Shown piece by piece: positions 1-7,296 of a stretch of DNA of 7,830 bases. The stretch spans positions 1 through 7,830 of the forward strand of contig CAMTBF010000149.1 in NCBI GenBank assembly GCA_947068385.1, written 5' to 3'. The notes under the pieces are model-generated. The model was not told the origin of the DNA and searched no databases. It worked only from the letters and a program-made list of their open reading frames with translations. The number at the start of each line of letters is the position of its first letter. The first letter of the stretch is position 1. The position numbers and the translations under genes are program-made. This DNA is from an uncultured Lachnospiraceae bacterium (GTDB lineage Bacteria > Bacillota > Clostridia > Lachnospirales > Lachnospiraceae).

Positions 1-10
1 TCAAAATAAT

Positions 11-36
11 TTTACTGACTAAAGGTTGTCAGTAAA
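11..36. promoter_or_regulatory. Inverted repeat in the glgC leader
   Basis: TTTACTGAC (11-19) and GTCAGTAAA (28-36) form a perfect 9-bp inverted repeat around an 8-base centre, ending 27 bases before the glgC start. It could be an operator or an RNA stem in the leader. No T-run follows on the plus strand, so it is not a terminator for rightward transcription. On the minus strand it is followed by an AT-rich run and could end a leftward transcript from outside the window. TTGTCA at 26-31 resembles a -35 box, but no -10 box sits at the right distance. The function is unknown; the symmetry itself is certain. Confidence 0.45.
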
Positions 37-63
37 TAAATAGTAAATATAGGAGGGTATCAT

Positions 64-1272
64 ATGGCAAAAGAAATGATTGCAATGCTTCTTGCCGGCG
101 GACAAGGCTCCCGTCTGTATGCTCTGACAGAGAAGCTTGCAAAACCGGCAGTTCCTTTTGGCGGGAAATATCGCATCATCGATTTCCCCCTCTCCAACTG
201 TGTCAACTCCGGGATTGACACGGTTGGCATACTGACCCAGTACCAGCCCCTCGTCCTGAACGAGTACATCGGAAACGGCCAGCCCTGGGATCTGGACCGT
301 CTCTACGGAGGCGTGCATGTCCTGCCGCCTTACCAGAAGGCCAGCGGCTCCGACTGGTACAAGGGCACGGCCAACGCGATCTACCAGAACATCTCCTTCA
401 TCGAGAGGTATGACCCCCAGTACGTCATCATCCTTTCCGGCGACCAGATCTGCAAGCAGGACTACAGCGACTTCTTAAAGTTCCACAAGGAGAAGAACGC
501 GGAGTTCAGCGTGGCCGTCATGGAGGTGCCCTGGGAGGAGGCTTCCCGCTTAGGCCTGATGGTGGCGGACAAGGACGACCGCATCACGGAATTCCAGGAG
601 AAGCCCAAGAATCCCAAGTCCAACCTGGCTTCCATGGGCATCTATATCTTCAACTGGGACATCCTGAAGAAGTACCTGGAGGAGGACGAGGCGGATCCGA
701 ACTCCGAGAACGATTTCGGCAACAACATCATCCCCAACCTGCTTCGGGACAACCGCAGGATGTACGCCTACCATTTCAACGGCTACTGGAAGGACGTGGG
801 GACCATCGCTTCCCTCTGGGAGGCCAACATGGAGATCCTGGATCCCGAGCACAGCGGCATCAACCTGTTCGATGAGGACTGGAAGATCTACAGCCGCAAC
901 AGCGGCATGACCGGGCACAAGGTCAGCGCGGGCGGCGTGGTGGAGAACGCCATGATCACCGACGGCTGCAGGATCAATGGTACGGTGAAGCACTCCATCC
1001 TCTTCGCGGGCGTCAAGGTGGAGAAAGGCGCGGTGGTCGAGGACGCGGTAGTGATGGGCGGCACGGTGATCAAAGCGGGGGCTACGGTAAAGCACTGCAT
1101 CGTGGCGGAGAACGTGACCATCGGCGAGGATGCCGTGGTGGGCGCCATGCCTACGGAGAGCGAGAGCGGCGTGGCCACTGTGGGGGCAGGCGTGAGCATC
1201 GGAGACAATGCCAAGGTGGGCCCCAATGCCATGGTAAGGAATAATGTGGAAGGCGGTGAAGAAGAATGGTAA
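64..1272 (+). CDS. glgC: Glucose-1-phosphate adenylyltransferase, catalytic subunit GlgC
   Basis: This cytosolic enzyme makes ADP-glucose and pyrophosphate from ATP and glucose-1-phosphate, the committed step of bacterial glycogen synthesis. The 402-residue protein has the usual two parts: a nucleotidyltransferase domain (about 1-260) and a C-terminal left-handed beta-helix (about 290-390) with hexapeptide-like repeats. Visible motifs are the nucleotide loop LAGGQGSRL (10-18), the WYKGTANA segment (98-105), SGDQ with D127 matching the catalytic Asp of known GlgC enzymes, FQEKP (177-181) with K180 as the expected sugar-phosphate lysine, and YWKDVGT (241-247). The ATG follows AGGAGGG (51-57) by 6 bases, which fixes the start. 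The stop lies inside the start of glgD (7-base overlap), so the two are translationally coupled. Length is normal for Firmicutes. The first codons are noticeably more AT-rich than the rest, common near strong starts. Confidence 0.96.
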   Translation: MAKEMIAMLLAGGQGSRLYALTEKLAKPAVPFGGKYRIIDFPLSNCVNSGIDTVGILTQYQPLVLNEYIGNGQPWDLDRLYGGVHVLPPYQKASGSDWYKGTANAIYQNISFIERYDPQYVIILSGDQICKQDYSDFLKFHKEKNAEFSVAVMEVPWEEASRLGLMVADKDDRITEFQEKPKNPKSNLASMGIYIFNWDILKKYLEEDEADPNSENDFGNNIIPNLLRDNRRMYAYHFNGYWKDVGTIASLWEANMEILDPEHSGINLFDEDWKIYSRNSGMTGHKVSAGGVVENAMITDGCRINGTVKHSILFAGVKVEKGAVVEDAVVMGGTVIKAGATVKHCIVAENVTIGEDAVVGAMPTESESGVATVGAGVSIGDNAKVGPNAMVRNNVEGGEEEW

Positions 1273-2408
1273 ACTCGAATACAAGTGCACTCGGTATTGT
1301 TTTCCCCAACAGCTATGACGCGTTGGTCCCGGATCTGGTGAACGTGCGTTTGATGGCTTCCATCCCCTTTGCCAGCCGTTACCGCCTGATCGACTTCATC
1401 CTGTCCAGCATGAGCCACTGTGACATCGACAACATCTCGGTGATGGTGAACAACAATTACCATTCCCTGATGGATCATCTGGGCTCCGGCCGTGAGTGGG
1501 ATCTGGTGCGCAAGAACGGCGGCCTACATATCTTCCCTCCTTTCATGGAGAAGAGCGCCAAGCCTTACACGGGGCGGGTGGGCGCATTGGCCAATATCCT
1601 GGACTTCCTGCGGGACGAGAGGGAGAAGTACGTGGTCATCACGGATACCAACATCGTGGCCAACATCGACTTCAGCGATATGATCAGGTTCCACATCGAG
1701 AGCGGCGCGGATGTGACCATCGCTTACAATGAACAGGTGCTCCCGGAGAGCCTGGTGAAGAACCAGTCCAATGACCTGGGCTATTATTACACCTTCGGCC
1801 TTGAGAAGGGCAGGATCCGGAAGATTTACGTGAATGCCAAGGACACGGGCGTCCAGAACTTCTCCATGAACATGTTCGTGGTGGAGCGGGAGCTGCTGAT
1901 AGATATGATCAACACGGCCTTCGTCCGCGGCCAGGAGTTCTTCGAGCGGGACGTGCTGCTGCCCCAGCTCGACAAGCTGAACGTCCAGGCATATAAATAT
2001 GAAGGGTACATCGCGCGGATCTGCGATATGAAGAGTTATTTCGATGAGAACATGAAGCTCCTGGACGACTACAATCTGGACGCGCTGTTCTCCGGAGGCC
2101 CTATCTACACGAAGATCCGTGACGACAATCCCACCAGGTACATCGAGGGCGCGAAAGTGCAGAACGTGATGGTGGCTGACGGCTGCGTCATCGAGGGAGA
2201 GGTGGAGAACAGCATCCTGTTCCGTGGCGTGAAGGTGGCAAAAGGCGCGAAGGTGAAGAACTGCATCCTGATGCAGGACACCGTGGTGGAGGCCGGCGCG
2301 CAGGTGGAGTACCTTGTGATGGACAAGAACGTCACCATCACTGCCGGAAAGGACATGAAGGGGACTTCCACATATCCGGTGTATATCGGAAAGTTCCAGA
2401 CAGTCTAA
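1266..2408 (+). CDS. glgD: GlgD, partner subunit of ADP-glucose pyrophosphorylase
   Basis: GlgD is the Firmicutes paralogue of GlgC that joins it in a mixed complex and alters its activity and effector response; this role is known from the family. The 380-residue protein has the same layout: nucleotidyltransferase-like fold (about 1-265) and beta-helix (about 295-380). The glycine-rich ATP loop of GlgC is absent: residues 10-23 read [14 protein letters not shown] instead of GGxGSRL. The region matching SGDQ is ITDTN (125-129), so the acidic residue survives but the motif does not. [13 protein letters not shown] (35-47) and the REWDL...GGLHIFPP stretch (76-92) still align clearly with GlgC. 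The ATG overlaps the glgC stop by 7 bases, with a purine-rich Shine-Dalgarno-like segment (about 1249-1260) inside glgC. On sequence alone it looks catalytically weak or inactive. Confidence 0.93.
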   Translation: MVNSNTSALGIVFPNSYDALVPDLVNVRLMASIPFASRYRLIDFILSSMSHCDIDNISVMVNNNYHSLMDHLGSGREWDLVRKNGGLHIFPPFMEKSAKPYTGRVGALANILDFLRDEREKYVVITDTNIVANIDFSDMIRFHIESGADVTIAYNEQVLPESLVKNQSNDLGYYYTFGLEKGRIRKIYVNAKDTGVQNFSMNMFVVERELLIDMINTAFVRGQEFFERDVLLPQLDKLNVQAYKYEGYIARICDMKSYFDENMKLLDDYNLDALFSGGPIYTKIRDDNPTRYIEGAKVQNVMVADGCVIEGEVENSILFRGVKVAKGAKVKNCILMQDTVVEAGAQVEYLVMDKNVTITAGKDMKGTSTYPVYIGKFQTV

Positions 2409-2414
2409 GTGCGC

Positions 2415-2473
2415 AGGACAGGACATCCCCATGACGGCAGGGGCTTGGCATCACGGGAGGGGATTCCTGTCTT
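2415..2473 (+). other. Large bulged hairpin downstream of glgD
   Basis: Bases 2415-2423 (AGGACAGGA) pair with 2465-2473 (TCCTGTCTT, one G-T wobble). After one bulged C at 2424, bases 2425-2430 (ATCCCC) pair with 2459-2464 (GGGGAT). This makes a stem of about 15 bp around a 28-base terminal region that holds a possible small TGA/TCA stem (2432-2434 with 2451-2453). It starts 7 bases after the glgD stop and lies 17 bases before a terminator. I do not recognise it as a named riboswitch or RNA family. It may protect the glgCD mRNA 3' end, be part of a 3'-UTR-derived small RNA, or act in read-through transcripts entering the next gene. Confidence 0.5.
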
Positions 2474-2489
2474 TATCGCATACAACCAT

Positions 2490-2526
2490 GAGAGGATCCA
2501 GTCCAGAGGGCCGGATTCTCTTTTTT
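2490..2526 (+). terminator. Rho-independent terminator of glgCD
   Basis: GAGA (2490-2493) pairs with TCTC (2517-2520), and ATCC (2496-2499) with GGAT (2513-2516) after a two-base GG bulge. G2501 pairs with C2511 beyond an A-C mismatch, then TCC pairs with GGG around an AGA loop. Six T residues follow directly (2521-2526). The stem is imperfect but the layout is classic, 82 bases after the glgD stop and just before the next promoter. Confidence 0.7.
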
Positions 2527-2528
2527 CC

Positions 2529-2557
2529 TTGCATTTCCGGCCATCTTTTCATATAAT
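2529..2557 (+). promoter_or_regulatory. Sigma-A type promoter for the ParB-like/BMP gene
   Basis: A perfect TATAAT (2552-2557) lies 17 bases after TTGCAT (2529-2534), which keeps the TTG of the consensus -35. The expected transcript start is near 2563-2565, giving a leader of about 67 bases before the start at 2631. The position right after the glgCD terminator supports a new transcription unit. Confidence 0.7.
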
Positions 2558-2564
2558 GGTACAG

Positions 2565-2589
2565 GGAATCCGGCATGGTCCGGATTTCC
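2565..2589 (+). promoter_or_regulatory. Hairpin at the predicted 5' end of the mRNA
   Basis: GGAATCCGG (2565-2573) pairs with CCGGATTTCC (2580-2589) around a 6-base CATGGT loop, giving 9 bp with one bulged T (2587). The predicted transcription start falls at or just before the first paired base, so the message would begin with this stem. Such 5' stems often stabilise mRNA; regulation is possible. CCGGATTC in the upstream terminator (2511-2518) is complementary to GAATCCGG here, so a read-through RNA could pair differently. Confidence 0.4.
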
Positions 2590-2613
2590 AGGGAGAATCG
2601 TGTGAAAAAGGAA

Positions 2614-2620
2614 TTGGAGG
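2614..2620 (+). promoter_or_regulatory. Ribosome binding site that sets the start at 2631
   Basis: TTGGAGG lies 10 bases before ATG 2631. The reading frame is open back to GTG 2409, but that longer start would run through the terminator and promoter, has no convincing ribosome site, and would add 74 residues of low-complexity character unlike the rest of the protein. The in-frame ATG at 2556 overlaps the -10 box and is excluded. Confidence 0.75.
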
Positions 2621-2630
2621 ATACTTTATT

Positions 2631-4553
2631 ATGGGAAGAGATGATTATGCAAGAGCATACAGATCTGGAAAAAAGGACTATCAGGCCAGGATGCTTCGGG
2701 GAGAGAAGCCCACGCTGGCGGTGCTGGACGATATCATGCCGGAGAAGGGGCATTATCACGAGGTGCCCTTAGGCACGATACAGGTGCCGATCGAGCGCAT
2801 CGTGGGGACGAAGACGGTGGGGAGGAGCAGCTCCTTCGCGGGCAACTTCATGCCCATCCTGCGGGACAGCTCCGAGTTCGCCGCCAAATGGGCGAACCTT
2901 AGCGAATACCAGAAGAACGAGGGCATCCAGGATCCCATCAAGGTCTATGAGTACATGAACTGGTTCTACGTGGAGGAGGGCAACAAGCGGGTCAGCGTCA
3001 TGAAGTATTTCGGCGCGGTGTCGATCCTGGGCAATGTGATCCGCATCGTGCCCCAGCGCACGGACGAAAAGGAGAACAGGATCTACTTCGAATTCCTGGA
3101 CTTCTACCAGGCCGCGCCCATCAACTATATCTGGTTCTCCAGGGAGGGGAGCTTCGCGAAGCTGCAGAAGATCGTGGGCAAGGAGCCCGGGGAGGAATGG
3201 ACAAAGGATGAGCTCCTGAAGTTCAGCGCCCTTTACACCAGGTTCGGCGCGGAATACAACGCGGAGGGCGGCGGCAAGCTCACTATCACCCAGGGGGATG
3301 CCTTCCTGGCATTCATCACCCTGTACGGGTATGAGGAGGTGGACGAGAAGACCACCAACGAGCTGAACGAGCTGATCGCAAAGAGCTGGGAGGAGTTCGA
3401 GCTTCTGCAGGAGCAGGGGGACATCGACCTGAAGATGGAGCCCAGCCATGAGAAGAAGACAAAGCCGTTGCTGAGCATGCTGCTTCCGCTGAGCGAGCCC
3501 AAGGTGAAGGCGGCCTTCATCTATGAGAAGACGCCGGGGACCTCCGCATGGACCTATGCCCATGAGCTGGGCAGGCTCTATCTGGAGCAGACCTTCCCGG
3601 ACGAGGTGAGCACGGTGGCCTATGAGAACGGGACGGAGGAGAACGTGGAGGGCCTGATAGCGGACGCCATCCAGTCGGGCTGCAACCTGATCTTCACCAC
3701 CACGCCGCCTTTCGTGCAGGCCAGCGTGAAGGCCGCCATCGCGAACCCGGACGTGAAGATCCTGAACTGCTCCCTGAATACATCGCACCGCTATATCCGC
3801 ACATACTATTCCAGGATGCACGAGGCGAAGTTCCTGATGGGGGCCATCGCCGGGGCCATGGCGGAGAACAACCGGCTGACCTACATCGCGGATTACCCTA
3901 TTTTCGGCTCCATCGCCAACATCAACGCCTTCGCTCTGGGGGCGAAGATGATCAATCCCCGGGCCAAGGTCTACCTGGTATGGTCTTCCATGAAGGAGAC
4001 GGACATGGAGAAGGAGATGCGGGAGACGGCTTCGGCCTGTATCTCGGGGCGGGACATGGTGATCCCGGAGGAGGCGTCCCGGTTCTTCGGCATCTACCAT
4101 GTGGAAGGCGGGCATCCCAGGAACCTGGCCATGCCCCTGTACCACTGGGGGAAGTTCTACGAGGAGCTGATCCGGACCATCATGGACGGCACATGGAAAT
4201 ACGATGACAACGCGTCCACCACCAAGGCGATCAACTACTGGTGGGGCATGTCCGCCGGGGTCATCGACGTGATCTGCTCCAGGCATCTGCCCATCGGCAC
4301 CACGCGCCTGGTGGAGCTGCTCAAGAGCACCATCAGCGCGGAGGCGTTCAACCCCTTCTCCGGCATCCTGTACTCCCAGGACGGGGTGGTGCAGGACGAC
4401 CCGAACCGGGTGATGCTGCCTGAGGAGATCATGACCATGGACTGGCTGGCCGAGAACGTCATCGGCTCCATTCCGAAGAAGGAGGAGCTGAAGGAACAGG
4501 CGGAGCCCGTCATGAAGCAGCAGGGCGTAAGGAATGGTTCAAAAGCAAATTGA
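2631..4553 (+). CDS. Cytosolic BMP/PnrA-like ligand-binding protein with ParB-like N-terminal region
   Basis: A 640-residue protein in two parts. Residues about 43-140 resemble the ParB/sulfiredoxin-like fold: VPIERIV (52-58), then GIQDPIKVYE (98-107) and YVEEGNKRVSVMKYFGA (113-129), where EGNKR matches the conserved ExGxxR-type motif. Residues about 141-290 are a charged linker or helical region. Residues about 291-575 match the basic membrane protein (BMP, PnrA-like) substrate-binding family: KVKAAFIY (291-298), YYSRMHEAKFLMGAIAGAMA (392-411), then IADYPIFG and INAFALGAKMINPRAKVYLVW (431-451). BMP proteins of ABC importers usually bind purine nucleosides and are exported lipoproteins. This one has no signal peptide or lipobox and no transporter genes beside it, so it probably acts inside the cell as a sensor or binding protein. 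It has its own promoter after the glgCD terminator, and a hairpin overlaps its stop. The BMP call is strong; the ParB-like call is by motif only, and the ligand and role are unknown. Confidence 0.85.
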   Translation: MGRDDYARAYRSGKKDYQARMLRGEKPTLAVLDDIMPEKGHYHEVPLGTIQVPIERIVGTKTVGRSSSFAGNFMPILRDSSEFAAKWANLSEYQKNEGIQDPIKVYEYMNWFYVEEGNKRVSVMKYFGAVSILGNVIRIVPQRTDEKENRIYFEFLDFYQAAPINYIWFSREGSFAKLQKIVGKEPGEEWTKDELLKFSALYTRFGAEYNAEGGGKLTITQGDAFLAFITLYGYEEVDEKTTNELNELIAKSWEEFELLQEQGDIDLKMEPSHEKKTKPLLSMLLPLSEPKVKAAFIYEKTPGTSAWTYAHELGRLYLEQTFPDEVSTVAYENGTEENVEGLIADAIQSGCNLIFTTTPPFVQASVKAAIANPDVKILNCSLNTSHRYIRTYYSRMHEAKFLMGAIAGAMAENNRLTYIADYPIFGSIANINAFALGAKMINPRAKVYLVWSSMKETDMEKEMRETASACISGRDMVIPEEASRFFGIYHVEGGHPRNLAMPLYHWGKFYEELIRTIMDGTWKYDDNASTTKAINYWWGMSAGVIDVICSRHLPIGTTRLVELLKSTISAEAFNPFSGILYSQDGVVQDDPNRVMLPEEIMTMDWLAENVIGSIPKKEELKEQAEPVMKQQGVRNGSKAN

Positions 4554-4562
4554 ACCATTCCT
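4530..4562 (+). other. 13-bp hairpin spanning the stop codon
   Basis: AGGAATGGTTCAA (4530-4542) pairs perfectly with TTGAACCATTCCT (4550-4562) around a 7-base AAGCAAA loop. The TGA stop (4551-4553) lies in the right arm, so the last codons of the upstream gene are coded by the stem. What follows is TAAAAATC, not a T-run, so it is not a canonical rho-independent terminator. It could be an mRNA processing or stability element or a leaky terminator that lowers expression of the three downstream genes. The fold is certain by pairing; the role is inferred. Confidence 0.6.
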
Positions 4563-4600
4563 AAAAATCGGAAGCTGAAGGGACTGAGGGGAACTGGAGC

Positions 4601-5221
4601 ATGAGGATTTTGGCAATTGCGGACGAGGAGTCCAAATATCTGTGGGATTTTTTTGAGAAGAGCAAGCTGGAAGGAATCGACCTGATCATTTCCTGCGGTG
4701 ACCTGGATCCGCGCTACCTTTCTTTCCTGGTGACCCTTTCCAATGTGCCCGTGCTGTACGTGCACGGCAATCATGACAAGAAATACGAAAAGGTGCCGCC
4801 GGAGGGCTGCACCTGCATCGAGGACGAGATTTTCGTCTATCAGGGCGTGCGCATCCTGGGGCTTGGGGGCTCCATGCGCTACAAGCCGGGGCCCCATCAA
4901 TACACGGAGAGGGAGATGAAGCGGCGTGTCAGGAAGCTTTGGTTCCAGCTGTTCAGGAAGCGGGGCTTCGACATCCTGGTGGCCCATTCCCCGGCCTATC
5001 AGCTCAACGACGGGCGCGACCTCCCCCACCAGGGCTTCCAGGTCTTCCGGACGCTGATGGAGAAATACCGCCCGAAATATTTCCTCCACGGCCATGTGCA
5101 CATGTCCTACGGGAGGAAGCACAAACGGTACGACAAATATATGGACACGCATATCATCAACGCGTTTGAGCGGTGCGTCTTTGACTTTGAGGACGAAAAT
5201 CCCCAGGAGCATATACGATAA
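4601..5221 (+). CDS. Calcineurin-like metallophosphoesterase with altered first metal motif
   Basis: A 206-residue single-domain protein of the calcineurin-like phosphoesterase superfamily, which hydrolyses phosphomono- or diesters with two metal ions. Motifs in order: D8-E9-E10 near the N-terminus, where the family usually has DxH; CGDLD (32-36); GNHD (56-59); H129 in VAHSP; and GHVH (164-167). All metal sites are present except that the first histidine is replaced by Glu (E10), which can still bind metal. No signal peptide or membrane segment is seen, so it should be cytosolic. The ATG has GAGGGG (4586-4591) 9 bases upstream and lies 47 bases after the preceding gene, beyond the stop-codon hairpin. 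The next gene starts 11 bases after its stop. The substrate cannot be told from sequence; cyclic nucleotides, dinucleotides or other phosphoesters are all possible. Confidence 0.9.
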   Translation: MRILAIADEESKYLWDFFEKSKLEGIDLIISCGDLDPRYLSFLVTLSNVPVLYVHGNHDKKYEKVPPEGCTCIEDEIFVYQGVRILGLGGSMRYKPGPHQYTEREMKRRVRKLWFQLFRKRGFDILVAHSPAYQLNDGRDLPHQGFQVFRTLMEKYRPKYFLHGHVHMSYGRKHKRYDKYMDTHIINAFERCVFDFEDENPQEHIR

Positions 5222-5232
5222 GGAGGATAAAA

Positions 5233-5820
5233 ATGACCAGCAATCTAACGAGACAGGAGGCCCTGGAGCTTCTGAAAAAGTACAACAAGGAACCTTTCCA
5301 CATCCAGCATGGCCTGACCGTGGAGGGCGCCATGCGGTATTTCGCCAGGGAGAACGGATACGGGGAGGACGAGGAATACTGGGGCATCGTAGGCCTGCTG
5401 CACGACATCGACTTCGAGCTCTACCCGGAGCAGCACTGCGTGAAAGCGCCGGAGCTCCTGCGGGAGGCAGGGGTATCCGAGGAGACGATCTATTCCGTCT
5501 GCAGCCATGGCTATGGCCTCTGCAGCGACCAGGAGCCGAAGCATCTCATGGAGAAGATTCTGTTCGCCTGCGACGAGCTGACGGGGCTGATCGGGGCGGC
5601 CGCCAGGATGCGCCCCTCCAAGAGCGTCATGGACATGGAGCTATCCAGCCTTAAGAAGAAGTTCAAGGACAAGCGGTTCGCCGCGGGCTGCTCCAGGGAG
5701 GTCATAAAGGAGGGCGCGGAGCGCCTGGGCTGGACGCTGGACGAGCTGCTGGAGAAGACTATCTTGGCCATGCGCTCCTGCGAGGAGAGCGTGAACCGGG
5801 AGATGGAAGCATATCTATGA
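5233..5820 (+). CDS. HD-domain phosphohydrolase
   Basis: A 195-residue HD-domain protein, a family of metal-dependent phosphohydrolases acting mainly on nucleotides. Candidate metal ligands follow the HD order: H26 before a helix, the H57-D58 pair in GLLHDIDFE, H92 in SHGYG, and D114 in ACDELTG. Length fits a stand-alone HD enzyme of the HDIG-like type. The C-terminal third (about 130-195) is charged and helical. The start is firm: AGGAGG (5221-5226) shares its first base with the stop codon of the metallophosphoesterase gene, and the ATG follows 6 bases later. Its end overlaps the MATE gene by four bases (ATGA), implying coupled translation. Next to a metallophosphoesterase it may belong to a nucleotide or phosphoester turnover step, but this is inference. 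Confidence 0.88.
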   Translation: MTSNLTRQEALELLKKYNKEPFHIQHGLTVEGAMRYFARENGYGEDEEYWGIVGLLHDIDFELYPEQHCVKAPELLREAGVSEETIYSVCSHGYGLCSDQEPKHLMEKILFACDELTGLIGAAARMRPSKSVMDMELSSLKKKFKDKRFAAGCSREVIKEGAERLGWTLDELLEKTILAMRSCEESVNREMEAYL

Positions 5821-7220
5821 AAACCAAGACTAACTTTGATTGGCCCTTTTTCCTGAAGCATATCGCCATCATAGCCGTCCCGGTGGCCCTGCAGAACCTG
5901 CTGACCACCACCGGGAGCATGGTGGACACTATGATGCTGGCCTCCCTGGGGGAGAAGACCGTGGGGGCCGTGGGCCTGTGTGCCCAGTTCTCCAGCCTGA
6001 TGTTCGCGGGGTACTGGGGCTTCGTGGGCGGGGGGATGCTGTTCTTTGCCCAGTATTGGGGGGCCGGGGACGAGGAGGGCATCACCCGCTCCTATGGGCT
6101 GACCCTTTCCTTCATGATGGCGGTGGGCATCCTGTTCGCGGGACTGGCCCTTGCCGCGCCGGAGTTCGTGATGGCGATCTACACGGACAAGGAGGAGATT
6201 CGGCGGATCGGCGTCACCTATCTGCGGGTGGTGGGCTTTGCCTATCCGCTGCAGATCGTGGCCATGGCCATGAGCGCGCTGCTTCGGTCTATCGAGCAGG
6301 TGAAGGTTCCTCTGTATGGCGGGATCGCTTCCGTGATCGCTAATTGTACGTTTAATTATCTCCTGATTTTCGGCAAATTGGGGTTCCCCAGGATGGGCGC
6401 GGCCGGTGCTGCGCTGGGAACGGTGCTGGCTGGCGTGGTGAACCTGGCGGTGATCCTCTTCTTCGTGCTGAAAAGGAGGCTTCCCTTTGTGCTGGCTGTG
6501 GGCAGGCATTTTCGGTGGGACCGGCCTTTCGTGGGACGGTATCTGCAGAAATGTTTCCCGATTCTGTGCAATGAGGTGCTGATCGGCGTGGGCAACATGA
6601 TGATTAACATCGTGCTGGGACACCAGAGCGAGCAGGCCATCGCCGCCGTGGCGGTGTTTAGGACCCTGGAGGGGCTGGTGATTGCGTTCTTCAGCGGCTT
6701 CTCCAATGCGGCTACGGTCCTTGTGGGGAAAGAGGTGGGGGCCGGACGGCATGAGGTGGCGTACCAGCGGGCCTGGCGGCTGATCTATCTGTGCAGCGGC
6801 CTGATCGGCACGGCCTGCCTGGTGATCATCGGGATACATAATCCCCTGCTGCACGCCATGGGGCTTCACGACGAGTCCTATCGAATCGGCACGGGGATGC
6901 TGTTGATCTACAGCGTGGCGGCGGTGCTGCGCATGGGCAACTGGGCCCAGAACGACACCTACCGCTCCGCCGGGGACGCGGCTTTCGGCTCGGTGATGGA
7001 GATCACCTTCATGTACCTGATGGTGCTCCCCTGCGTCTACGCCGCCAATTTCGGGTTCCACGCGCCCTTCCTGCTGGTGTTCGCCCTGTGCTATGTGGAC
7101 GAGCCCGTGCGGTACTTCATCATGCAGCGGCATATGTACTCCGCTAAATGGATCAAGCCGGTGTCCGAGGAGGGCCAGGCGACCATCGGGGCGTTCAGGC
7201 GGGAGCATGGGGTGAAATAA
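5817..7220 (+). CDS. MATE family multidrug/cation efflux transporter
   Basis: A 467-residue membrane protein of the MATE family, which exports drugs, dyes or metabolites in exchange for Na+ or H+. About twelve hydrophobic segments are visible in two halves. Family signatures appear in the first half: IAVPVALQNLL (19-29) with VDTMMLASLG (36-45), LLRSIEQVKVP (155-165), and the NYLLIFGKLGFPRMGAAGAA stretch (180-199). The second half repeats the pattern with PILCNEVLIGVGN (248-260), GFSNAATVLVGKEVGAGR (294-311) and YRSAGDAAFG (382-391). Length is normal. The start overlaps the HD gene stop as ATGA, so translation is probably by coupling; the upstream purine-rich GGAGATGGAAG is only a fair ribosome site. 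It is the last gene of the unit, followed by hairpins and a terminator. The substrate is unknown. Confidence 0.93.
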   Translation: MKTKTNFDWPFFLKHIAIIAVPVALQNLLTTTGSMVDTMMLASLGEKTVGAVGLCAQFSSLMFAGYWGFVGGGMLFFAQYWGAGDEEGITRSYGLTLSFMMAVGILFAGLALAAPEFVMAIYTDKEEIRRIGVTYLRVVGFAYPLQIVAMAMSALLRSIEQVKVPLYGGIASVIANCTFNYLLIFGKLGFPRMGAAGAALGTVLAGVVNLAVILFFVLKRRLPFVLAVGRHFRWDRPFVGRYLQKCFPILCNEVLIGVGNMMINIVLGHQSEQAIAAVAVFRTLEGLVIAFFSGFSNAATVLVGKEVGAGRHEVAYQRAWRLIYLCSGLIGTACLVIIGIHNPLLHAMGLHDESYRIGTGMLLIYSVAAVLRMGNWAQNDTYRSAGDAAFGSVMEITFMYLMVLPCVYAANFGFHAPFLLVFALCYVDEPVRYFIMQRHMYSAKWIKPVSEEGQATIGAFRREHGVK

Positions 7221-7270
7221 GGACGGCGTACAGCAGGTTGCGGATAGGCTGACGGAAAAGTTGCAGAAGG

Positions 7271-7296
7271 CTTTCAGAGCCTGGTCTATCTGAAAG
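7271..7296 (+). other. Stem-loop directly before the terminator
   Basis: CTTTCAGA (7271-7278) pairs perfectly with TCTGAAAG (7289-7296) around a 10-base loop. The adjacent AGGCT/AGCCT pairing (7268-7272 with 7278-7282) would exclude it, so two folds compete. It abuts the terminator stem and may simply strengthen 3'-end formation. Confidence 0.4.

Noticed and set aside
2409..2630. GTG-started 74-residue extension of the ParB-like/BMP gene
   Set aside because: It would place the terminator, promoter and leader hairpin inside the coding region. A good ribosome site fixes ATG 2631 instead.
2769..4286. Long minus-strand open frame of about 505 codons opposite the BMP-like gene
   Set aside because: It is rich in His, Val, Arg and Leu in the way expected from the complement of GC-rich codons, has no family resemblance, and lies fully opposite a well-supported gene.
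5511..7208. Long minus-strand open frame of about 565 codons opposite the HD and MATE genes
   Set aside because: It is rich in His, Gln, Pro and Gly as a shadow of GC-rich membrane-protein codons and has no recognisable motif.
7213..7293. Short open stretch after the MATE gene (reads DGVQQVADRLTEKLQKAF) that looks like an amphipathic helix
   Set aside because: It has no start codon, lies between in-frame stops, and overlaps the terminal hairpins. Chance is the simplest explanation, though it could be a gene remnant.
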